DNA of 64,000 nucleotides from Nemertoderma westbladi (lineage: Eukaryota > Xenacoelomorpha > Nemertodermatida > Nemertodermatidae), in the NCBI GenBank assembly GCA_032718475.1, contig JAUCBJ010007108.1:21406-85405 (forward strand), in the 5' to 3' direction. Of the stretch, positions 34,901 to 46,900 are shown one piece after another. The notes under the pieces were generated by a model, which ran no database searches, had not been told where the DNA came from, and was given only the letters and a program-made list of their open reading frames with translations. The translations under genes were made by a program, and so were the position numbers. The stretch's first letter is position 1. Every line of letters begins with the position of its first letter.

Positions 34901-37900
34901 CACCACTACCTTTAACTTTTTCATTTTCCTGTTCATGAGCTTGGTCGAAGGGAATAGCTGAGAAACGTCGACTTGACTTCGATGCAACCCAATTTCCTTT
35001 ATTAAACACTTCGAATATGGTTTGTGGGAGAGACTTCATATCTAACAGAAATACACTTACCCATTGACTGTAGTGGTAATGGTCTAAACTAAAAAAGTAA
35101 ACAACTAGAGTCTCTAAACAACTTATGAATAGTTGGAAATTTTTCTCTCTGTGAGCTCGAATAAATACTAGAAATAGCCTCTGAATTCTCAAAATGAAGT
35201 CGTAGAACTGAAAGGTTGGATGCTCTGTTGCCATTAAGTCTCTCCAGTCTGAAAATGAATAACTATCAATGTGATTTGTATTACCATAGCTGGGTTGTCC
35301 GAAACATTGTAAGCATGGATACTATTGAGGGATTGGAAACATGGCCTCTGTTCATGGATGCATGATGTGCAGCCCATGAAACTGCTTGCTCTTTTGAGGT
35401 AATTTCACTTTCTAGAAGATTCTTAACCTCATGTATCCAAGTTTAATTGTCTTATATTGCATTTGTTAACAGATCGGGTGGAAAAATATGATTTGTTAGC
35501 ATGTTTCTACATCTATTTACAGAAGTATTCAAATTCAATGCAGGGAGAACTGTAAATGAAGTGGGAAGTTCTGGTTTTGTGGTTCTAGTTATACGTACTT
35601 CATCAACATGACGTGCCGCTCCTGCATTATTTTCATTTGGAAATTGAGTGATGGAGAGGCCAGTTCCATGAAATGATGACTTTGCTGTGGTTGATGATAG
35701 ATTCACATCAATATTGTCAAATGCTCCAGTTGTAAATAATCCATTACGTAAATTGATAGGGCAAACAATATCATCAATTTGTGCTCGTTCAGCAACAGTA
35801 CATGCAATAGAGTTTTCTATTTGCAATATTCGATCATATGATGAACATATCCCAAGTGAATGCATTTGGTCTATCAATACTTTGAGCCGGGTGGTGCTAT
35901 GAATTTTTAATCCAATATATTGGGGTAATGCTGGTTCCCTCTTTGTACAATGCCGAACATGGAGACCTCCAACTGACTGTGTCCTAGATTGTTTATAATT
36001 ATAAGTGATTAACTGAGAAATTGTGAGTCCTTCCTGTAAAATCTCAGCATCAGTATTAATACCAGAACCATACAAGAGCATTGATATTAGAAGTTGGAGA
36101 TAACGAGGAGATCCATCTATTTGGCATGAATCGGAAAAGGTGTCAGAAAATGATGGAACTTCATGTTGCAATAAATGATATCGACATAGATTTGCAGCTT
36201 TTGACAATATGGATAGATCAGCATCAACATCACGTACTGAAAATGCCGCCATGGTCATTTCTTTCATCGATTCTGGAAACACCAAAATTACATTTTTCCT
36301 ATCAGAAACAACCTGAACATTATATTGTTTGAAATGTTGAATAATGTCATCCTTTAGGTGAGTTTTATTCACTGAGACATAGTATCATTTGACAATAACA
36401 TTTGCGTAACATTTGTAACACGTAACATTTGAAAATCATTCATATCATTTGCCATGTTTGTCAAATTTTGCTGTGCATTTAGCGTGGAATAGTCATGTAA
36501 GTCGCCAGAGTCACCTTCACAAAAGATACAAGCTTTATTATTATGTAACTGGGTTCTTTTCTGCCGCTTAACATCATCATATATATTATTATCGTTTGAA
36601 CTCGCTATACTTTGTGAAGGACGCTGCAATGCTTTCGTTTGTTTAATTTACGTTCCAGTTTGTTATTGCAAAAAACCAACCGACAAGAATGGTGCCACTT
36701 GGCAACATTTCTCAGCAGATAAAATGCCTTGGTTTCTGCACTGAAACTTAATTCGATTGGTAACATTCCAATGTCTCTAAATTGATTGACATTGTCAAGA
36801 AAACGCTCATATATTCCGATGATTTCTTCAGAAGCTGGTGTATTGCACGGGTTATTAAGTTTTTCCGCGGAAGTTTTCTGACATATAATACATTTACTAA
36901 AGTCTAGAAGGGTCTCCATTGATTTACAAATTCGAGGTTTTAGGTTCAACTACTAGTAAACTATTCTCACCAAATTTATAGTATCATGTTTGTAGGTAAA
37001 TGGTAATGAATGTTAAGAATGTTAATGTTAAGAATGTTAATGTTAAGAATGTTAATGTTAAGAATGTCACATTGGTAGTAGTGTAGCGCGTTTCAATATT
37101 ATTCTGCTATTTTTAAAAGCTGTTTTAAAGCTAATACCTTTTGGAGGTATTACGTGGCCTTTTTTGAAATTATAAAAAATTTTATTTTATTTTATAGATT
37201 ATTATAATAATGCTTTAATAATTATAATATGCTTTTTTGGTATTGGTGAAAAAAGAATTTCTAGAACATTTAGTAGATATCAATATTGATGATATTATAA
37301 CAGTTTATAGTGTAATTAAACATCATTTGAGATTATTTGAACATCGTGTGGCGGTACAGTTTTATGAGTCTAAATTCAGCAAAGTGTCGCTGGAAAGAAT
37401 AATAAAATAAAACCCATAAAAAATATAGGGTTGTTTACCAACCAACCACACCTATAAATAACGTAACATTAAAAAAATCCGTTTGAAAGATTTTAAATAC
37501 TTACTATTACTAGCTACTGTAGTAAAAAATCCACTACCTTCATAAAAACGCAAGCTAATTAATAATGTTAACAAAAATTTTTTTTTTATTTTCAAAAAAT
37601 GCTAGCTAGTAAAAAAAACGCAGCTGCTATTAAAAAAAATATCTACTTAAGGTCCTAGAACATTCACCATTACCAAAAAAAACATTGAAAAACACAAAAA
37701 AATTAATGGTTAAAAAAATTGACAGAGACTGTCGACAGGGCGAAGTAGTGCCAATAAATAATAAACCAAAACAAAAGTTACATAATGTGAATTTCGAGGG
37801 AATAAGCAATAACCAGCTCACTAGTACCAGGATGTACTATTCTGTATCATAATTATAATTCTAGAATCGCAAAATGACTGTGACTATTATATTACACTCT

Positions 37901-40900
37901 GATTATTGACCATTTTCCTACACGAATAAAATACAACAGCAGCTACCGGTAGTATTGGTATTATATTTATCTGTGTTTGTTTTCATTATATGCGAAACAT
38001 TCTAGAACGATTTAAGTTATTGCCAAGGATATCTTGTTCCTCTGGCCTCCTTTCTGTGCATGACGATGTTCTAAAACCGTATTACATCTGGGCCTGGCAG
38101 GTGAAATAGTAAAAAAATTTTTGAAGTTGGAAGTACAGTAGTTCTTACAGATTTTTTAGAGAGATATATCCATATTGTATTATAATATTATTATTATTAT
38201 GGGGTCAGCTCCCCGCGTGGCTACATTTTTGGATTTTTAACTGTACTTTTACACTGTAGTTTTATAAACACACATTATTCCCATAAAGTTAAATATTTTT
38301 ATGGAAACGTGTATCAATCAGCTCTAATATAACTACAAATAATCTTATATTCGCCCATGCCGCACGTTAAGAATACCAGGATTTCACTTTTCGGTCGACT
38401 TTTTATTGGAATTTTATATATGACTATTTTTTATTTTTTTAAATTTATCTTTTTTAAGTGTTTTATAGCGCTTATTTATGTCTTATAACCTGTACATATA
38501 CTAATTCGTTTATTGTTTTGGTTTGATTCAGCCCTTCTGTAACTTGTGGTTTTGGTGAAAACCTGGTATACTTCACAAGGGAGTAACTGCAAAGTGAAAT
38601 ATAACAGCAGAAAGTATTGCTATATATTATATATATGCTATTTATATGCATATATTGCTATACAGGTTGGTTATCCCAACATGATCCCAAGATTCAATCA
38701 GAATTGCAGGCAGTTGCTAGGGAAAGGTCACCTTGTTGCTAAGGAAACGTGTATCAGCGCCGATGTCACTAATAACCATCTTCTATTGCTAGACATGTTG
38801 TTTATCCCAAGTTTCAATCAAAATTTCAATAAATATACAGCGGTTGCTAGGGAAAGGTCACCCTGTTGCCAAGGAAAAGTGTATCAGCGCAAATGTCACT
38901 ATTAACCATCTTCTATTTCTAGACAGGTTGTTTATCCCAAGTTTCAATCATAATTACATTACATATACAACAGTTGCTATGAAAAAGTCACCCTGTTGCT
39001 AGGGAAGTAGTCAATTTTTTTGGTACACAGGCTCAGATTAATCTACACATTTTTTTACATATATAGTCACATTTTCATGCTTTTGTCCGGCAATTAACGA
39101 TTTTGCTATATTTCAGCCTTAAGCGACCCCACTAGTAGGGTTATGTGAACTTTAAATGCTCATGACCTTTGAAGTAAAAGGTTAAGAATGACATTATCTC
39201 TAAGTAATCCTCTAAGTTACTAGTAACTTAATTTACTAAAATGCACAAATTTTGGAAAAATGTTGAAAATTAATTTTTTGATGATTATGATGTTAAATTT
39301 AACGGAGATTTCAAATCAGAAAATGGCTTAGCAGTAGCTCTTTTAGTTTTCGAGTTATGACACTTTTAATATACTGTGAACAATAATTTTGGTGCCAATT
39401 GTTTAACTGCAATTTTCCCGGAATCTTTTTTCCAGATTTTAGCAAATTCAAATCCCTACTAGGCCCCCTACTAGGCCCCCTACATCAACAATTATGTGAA
39501 AATTATCTGAAATGATCACTGAATTAATCTAAGACATTATCGTAGAGGATTATTGACTATTATTTACTAGGTACTTAAATTAAATTAATTTTTACTAAGA
39601 TAATAATTTCATGGTAATTTAATCATTTAATCATTTGTATAATGGCCCGTATGCATAAATCAGTGTGGAAATCAATCTCAGTGAACCTCAGTGTGGAAAT
39701 CAATCAATTTGCTTATACGAAGAACTGTTCAACCATCTGTACCGTCACTTATATCAGATAACTCGCGCATATACTCCAATGAAAAAGAAATTGCCAATGC
39801 ATTCAATAATTATTATTTGCACATAGGGAAAAATCTTGACTCGAAAATTCCGGCTAGTGCCGAATCACCAATTGACTATTTAACACCATTACCAAATATT
39901 AAAAAGCTGCTCCAATTTAATCTAATCACACCTGGGAATGTTATAGATATATGCAAAAGTCTAAGTTCTAAAACAAGTGCTGGGCATGACAATCTACCTG
40001 CTTCCATAGTTAAACCCACTGTTGCTGCAATCGCCAACCCAATGGCACACATTATCAACCCATCACTAATTACTGATATTGTCCCCAACAGCATGAAAGT
40101 AGCAAAAGTAATCCCAGTATACAAGGGAATCGTTCCCTAGTTCAAAACTACAGGCCAATAAGTATTTTTAAATATTTTTAAATAAATTAAAAATTTAAAT
40201 AAATATTTTTCTAAAATTATAGAAAAAATAGTGTATCAGCAGCTTATTGATCATTTCAATAACCAGATGCTGCTATCCTCATCACAATATGGTTTTAGAC
40301 GTAAACGATCAAAACAGTTGGCATTACTGGGTGTGGTTGAAAATATCACTAATGCAACGGATAATTCTCAATTGGGGTATCAGTCGATTTGTCAAAAGCT
40401 TTTGACACAGTCAACCACGAAATTTGATAAAAAACTACATCACTATGGGGTCAATGGCACTGCGCTAGCGTGGCTTAAAAATTATTTAGAAAATCGCACC
40501 CAATATGTCCAAAAGGATCTGGTAAATCTGTGATCTGGCTACAATCTCGGTGGGAGTTCCTCAAGGTTATATTTTGGGTCCTTTGCTGTTTATAATAAAA
40601 ATGTAATGATAGAGTCAATGTTTCTAATATTCTGCACTTTATTTTGCTTGCTGATGACACAAATATCCTAATATCAAGTAAAGATTTAGCTCACATAATA
40701 GACATAACGAATATTGAATTGGCTAAACTGTCCAGCTGGTTTCAGGTAAATAGGCTCTCACTAAATGTTAAAAAAACTAACTACATAATATTATTTTCAA
40801 CACCAAATACACTATCTAAAACAAGTAGTATTGCGACCATAGCCTACTATGCGGCCTAACATGTTGTCGATTTGGCCTTAAAAAAAGGGGCCAGTTTTTT

Positions 40901-43900
40901 TTTAACATTAAACAATTCATTGGAACAACGATATTGATGTCAATTATCCGTTTGCCAAGTACGAGAGCCTACTGGTCTAAGAATCTTCGCATTTCGCTAA
41001 TTGCCGATATACTGAACTGAATGTTAATCGATGGGAGGATACACAACCTTCACTTTAACGATAGCTCACAAATTGACAAAGATAACATAGACCGACTTTT
41101 CAAATTCCGCCTAATTCTAGAATCAGTTCAGAAAACGTTTCTTGCGCTTCCTAAGGAATCTGAATTATCCCGTGACGAACAAGTAATACCATTCAAGGGC
41201 CGAAGTACTTTGAAGAAGTACAATCCGAAGAATCCACATAAATGGGGATATGTAATGTATGTTCTTTGTGGGAGTTCCGGAATGGCTATGTATTAGAGTT
41301 TAGTACAGGACAAGTTACGATGGCTACAGATGAGCCAAACATAGGGGCCAGCTCCAGTTACTATGGCTCCTGGTGAGCCAAACATAGGGGCCAGCTCCAG
41401 TTACTATGGCTCCTGAAGAGCCAAACATAGGGGCCAGCTCCAAAACAATGGCTCCATATGAGCCAAACATAGGGGCCAGCTCCAGGTACTATGGCTTCTG
41501 ATGAGCCAAACATAGGGGCTAGCTCCAGTTACTATGGCTCCTGATGAGCCAAACATAGGGGCCAGCTCCAGTTACTATGGCTCCTGATGAGCCAAACATA
41601 GGGGCCAGCTCCAGTTACGATGGCTACAGATGAGCTAAACATAGGGGCCAGCTCCAGTTACTATGGCTCCTGATGAGCCAAACATAGGGGCCAGCTCCAG
41701 TTACTATGGCTCCTGATGAGCCAAACATAGGGGCCAGCTCCAGTTACTATGGCTCCTGATGAGCCAAACATAGGGGCCAGCTCCAGTTACTATGGCTCCT
41801 GATGAGCCAAACATAGGGGCCAGCTCCAGTTACTATGGCTCCTGATGAGCCAAACATAGGGGCCAGCTCCAGTTACTATGGCTCCTGATGAGCCAAACAT
41901 AGGGGCCAGCTCCAGTTACTATGGCTCCTGATGAGCCAAACATAGGGGCCAGCTCCAGTTACTATGGCTCCTGATGAGCCAAACATAGGGGCCAGCTCCA
42001 GTTACTATGGCTCCTGATGAGCCAAACATAGGGGCCAGCTCCAGTTACTATGGCTCCTGATGAGCCAAACATAGGGGCCAGCTCCAGTTACTATGGCTCC
42101 TGATGAGCCAAACATAGGGGCCAGCTCCAGTTACTATGGCTCCTGATGAGCCAAACATAGGGGCCAGCTCCAGTTACTATGGCTCCTGATGAGCCAAACA
42201 TAGGGGCCAGCTCCAATATTATAATTCGATTATGCAGATCCGTTCCACGTCACATGAATCATGGAGTATACTTTGATAATTATTTTACTTCCATCGATTT
42301 ACAAGTTTCACTGAGTTATTCGGAGAACTAGCATTGGGTACAGCGCGATCTAACAGACTGAGGGGCTGAGGGGGTGAGGGGCTGCATGATGAGAGAGGAC
42401 AATGAGATGAAGAAGAGAGGATCTTATGATGAACGGGTTTGTACCGTTGATGGGCAGGAACTTAGTTGTGTCAAGTGGCATTCTATCTTTTCTCCATCTT
42501 CGTTGGAAGCCAACCCGTTGGAACTGTGAAACGTTAAAGTCCTAACGAGTAAATTAGACGTAGATTGTCCCGCAGTAATCAAAGTTTACAATCGACACAC
42601 AGGTGGAGTAAATCTATTAGATTCTCTAATAGGATTGTACAGGAACCGCTTGAGATCCAAGAAGTATTACTTGCGGATTTTTTTCACATTGTTGACCTTG
42701 TAATTGTGGTTGTTACATAGGCGAATATCCAAACAATTAGGTGTTGACCCTGAGTTTGACAACCAAATGGATTTTAAGGTTAGCCTTGTTCGGACGGCAA
42801 ATCAACTGTAACGAAGAGAGGTCAGGTCGCCTTAGTGGAAGCTCACTCGAACCTGTCCTCAAAAGAAAGAAGAGGGGACCAGCTCTTTGTCTGCCTCCAA
42901 AAGAAGTTCGGTTAGACCGTGTTGATCATTGGGCACGGCAATATTGGATGAAGAGAAGAAGAGCCGTGGACGTTGCAAGCTTCCAGGATGTTCTCAGTTC
43001 ACCCCCTTGCTATGTTTGAAGTGCGTCCATTTGTGTCTAAACATGTCTCGCAATTGTTTCCTCAAATTCCGCACAGATTAGTTTGATCCGCCGACCCAAT
43101 TGTGGACTTTATTATTCTTAATGTCTTTTATATACAACTACAACTAGTGAATAAATAAAGATTAATAAATACTGTAATTGTAGCAAATACTGTATGCTAC
43201 AAGGTGTTACAAAACAAATTACATATTGTAGCGAATATGCTACAAGGTGTTACAAAACAAATTACATATTGTAGCGAATATGCTACAAGGTGTTACAAAA
43301 CAAATTACATATTGTAGCGAATATGCTACAAGGTGTTACAAAACAAATTACATATTGTAGAGAATATGCTACAAGGTGTTACAAAACAAATTACATATTG
43401 TAGCGAATATGCTACAAGGTGTTACAAAACAAATTACATATTGTAGCAAATATGCTACAAGGTGTTACAAAACAAATTACATATTGTAGCGAATATGCTA
43501 CAAGGTGTTACAAAACAAATTACATATTGTAGCGAATATGCTACAAGGTGTTACAAAACAAATTACATATTGTAGCAAATATGCTACAAGGTGTTACAAA
43601 ACAAATTACATATGTAGCGAATATGCTACAAGGTGTTACAAAACAAATTACATATTGTAGCGAATATGTTACAAGGTGTTACAAAACAAATTACATATTG
43701 TAGCAAATATGCTACAAGGTGTTACAAAACAAATTACATATTGTAGCAAATATGCTACAAGGTGTTACAAAACAAATTACATATTGTAGCGAATATGCTA
43801 CAAGGTGTTACAAAACAAATTACATATTGTAGCAAATATGCTACAAGGAGTTACAAAACAAATTACATATTGTAGCGAATATGCTACAAGGTGTTACAAA

Positions 43901-46900
43901 ACAAATTACATATTGTAGCAAATATGCTACAAGGTGTTACAAAGCAAATTACATATTGTAGCGAATATGCTACAAGGTGTTACAAAACAAATTACATATT
44001 GTAGCAAATATGCTACAAGGTGTTACAAAACAAATTACATATTGTAGCGAATATGCTACAAGGTGTTACAAAACAAATTACATATTGTACCGAATATGAT
44101 TCAAATATAAATATTGATCTAAAATATAATATTTCGACATTTTATCATTCCATGGTATTGTTTGGCTCATTTATTATCCAAATTACGAAAAAAAATTATT
44201 TGTTCTCTCAAATTCGAAAATCATGCAGTAGAGGGTATGCAGTATTTTTTTATAAAAAAAAACTAGCAAAAACTAGTAAAAACTAGCTAGCTAGTATTAT
44301 AAATTATCCATTTAATCTATAATCTACTTAAATGCAATTTTACTGTATTTAATGTCATGGAAACATTACATTACATTAACATTTGTTGACCATAAAGTAT
44401 TCTTTACTTTTTCGCTCGAATATACCCCAGAATAGGGAGAAAAAGTTTAATTTTTTTCCCTAGGGAAAAAAAGTAACCCATAGGATTGCATTGATTTTAC
44501 TTTTTTCCCGGCGAAAAAAGTAAAGTAAAATATTTTTGGCGGAATTTCTCAAATTTTTTTACATATATTGAAAGAGCATCGACATAGAAAAGGTTTGCAA
44601 GTAATTTGATCAAAATTCATTCACACACTCATAAGTTATTACAACTTTAGTGTCTGCGTGGCGTACTCCAAAACGGAACTCAATACCCAATATTGGTTAT
44701 GTTGTTAAGCGGCTCTCTAATACACGTAATAAATATTCGAGAACACTAAATTATTTAACATTGAGTGATGCAGCATCGGGAGTTGAAGAATACAATAATT
44801 TGAATTTCAGTAACTATGGAAGCAATATAGTTAAATACTACAGTTCAATTAATTTGTAACACTACTGTACTGTATTTTATTAGAGAATTTAGCAACAAAC
44901 CAGTACCAATTTAAGAATAAAATTACGTATTACACGGGAAAAAAAACGTAGAACATTTTTTATTCAATGTTCTCTCGATCCCTTTTTAACCTCGCTGGCG
45001 CTCGGTAAATAAAATGTCTCGATAATAATGAAAAAAATATTCTACTTTTTTCCCCATGTAATTATTATTTGTTGTAAGTCGCTTTTTTTTTTGTCAAAGT
45101 CGTTAACAAGTTTAACAAAAAAGAGCACTTTTTGTGTGAACAAAAAAAGAAATGTTGAATTAAATTTCTAAGTAATAAATAAAACGACGTAAGTGGTGGC
45201 AAAAAGTAACATTTTTTCTCACATTGTTTCTTATTTGTCTCGCTACGCTCGCTAAATAATATCGTTAAATCTATAAAAACAAAAAAAGCCTACTTTTTAT
45301 AAGTCTACTTAAATATTTATTAATTTATTCGCAGCGGATGGATTGTGACACTCACGATGTATAAAGTCAATATCTTTGCAGCGGTCTTTATGACATTCGT
45401 GTCTATAATGTTTACGGTGAATGCAGTCTGCAGCATTCTGCTTATGAGCAAGGTTGGTTATCTTAAGTTATGTTATATAAAATATAAAAAATACAAGGTT
45501 TTTTAAATTCAATAATTGATATGGGGGGGACGAATTAATATATATCAATTTTGAATGGCCTCATCCAAAATGGGGAGAAAATATCGAACTTGCCTACCGC
45601 CTTACAGGTTGTTTTGAAGGACAATTTAATGAAGGATCCTATTGGTGAGCCTTTTCGAAACGTTTGACCTCCCGACTTCATCTTAGGTGATTCAGTATAA
45701 TTAATTCGCTTGCAATCTTTAGCCACAAGCATTTAACAAGCATTTAACAAGCATTTGACAATTTCACAAGCATACTGTAGGCCCTAGGTCTCTCTATGAA
45801 GAGTTATTCTTAAACTCTTAATTAAGTAAACTGTAATTTGATTGTGTCGTTGACATGGTGACGTGAAAAGGATTCAAAATCTGTAACAACATCTAAACTT
45901 GTTTGGAAATAGGTGAGATTGGTTGTTAAAAAGTTGCAACATCTGGTGTAATATCGACTTGTACATAGGCCGGCGATGCCACGGATTGATTCACACTTTA
46001 ATTCTTATTATAATTATTATTTACTAGAATTATCATTTACTTAAGAATTATTTTCTAGTGCACGTGCAGTAATAATGTACAGTATGAGTGTGTGGAGAAA
46101 TGTGTGGCAGATTGAAGAACTGCATACGGAACAGACACCATAAAATAAAACACCGCCCTCATAGGAGATAACTGCCAAGTTTCAACTTCAGCGGATTGTA
46201 CAGTAAATAACAAAATTTTCGAGAAAATGTTCACTTTCAGACATTTCACCCTCTAGAGGTAGACTGGGGAACTGTAGACGATGCTGCAGCTCAATAAAGA
46301 TTGAGCACATGTTGTAGTAGATACCTACCAAGTTTCAATCTAAACGGATTGTAAATAACAAAGTTAGAGAAGATGTTAACTTTCAGACATTTCGCCATCT
46401 AGCGGTAGACTGGGCAGACGACTCTGCGACTTCTTAAAGATACTGCCTATGCAGTAGTAGATAGCTGCCAAGTTTCAGCTCAAAAGCATTAAAAATAACC
46501 AAATAAGATCAAGTTTTTACTATCTCTAGCGGCAGACAGGTGAATTGTAGACGACTCTGCGGGATAGTACTTAAAGTCATATCTGAAAATTCCAATAAAA
46601 AGTCAACCGAAAAGTGAAATCCTGGGTATTCTTCACATGGGCGAAAATAGCTGTATCGGTCAACTGAAGTAGGCCTACACAGTAGATTAGTTGTTTTAAT
46701 ACGACTGGTAGGTGATTCGAGTTTTAAGAAAAATATGTTTACCTTTGTTTTCACTTTGTATCCACATACTGTATTTTGTAGCATTGTACTGTAGCAATAA
46801 AATAGGCCTACTACATTACTATCTTTATTCCTGAAAAAAGTATGATTTTACTTTATAGATTCACGGAGTTTACCGACAATCAGGAGCCAGTTTAACGAAA

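Larger units (their letters stand above)
32328..39134 (-). mobile_element. 6.8-kb long-TIR DNA transposon encoding an XPG/FEN-like nuclease (Academ-like)
   Basis: The ends TAGTGGGGTCGCTTAAG are inverted and followed by long inverted arms: about 650 bp left (32328-32980) and about 840 bp right (38295-39134, enlarged by an insertion). The trinucleotide gta flanks both ends (32325-32327 and 39135-39137), a 3-bp target duplication; a TA duplication is an alternative reading. Minus-strand frames between the arms encode Cys-rich N-terminal segments, a conserved middle region, an XPG/FEN-like nuclease core and a Cys-rich tail. Academ elements are known for a nuclease of this type and 3-4-bp duplications, so Academ-like is the best fit. 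I see no helicase domain, so the assignment is tentative. Confidence 0.75.
29087..45334 (+). other. SCAMP intron 4 (16.2 kb), filled with mobile elements
   Basis: The donor is gtaagt at 29087 and the acceptor tttattcgcag at 45324-45334. The phase (2) matches on both sides. It contains a Merlin element, LINE pieces, a long-TIR DNA transposon, a piggyBac pseudogene and two 43-bp arrays, each listed separately. Confidence 0.9.

Noticed and set aside
42741-43019. Independent 92-codon gene
   Set aside because: It contains [14 protein letters not shown], the C-terminal piggyBac motif, so it is part of the transposase pseudogene.
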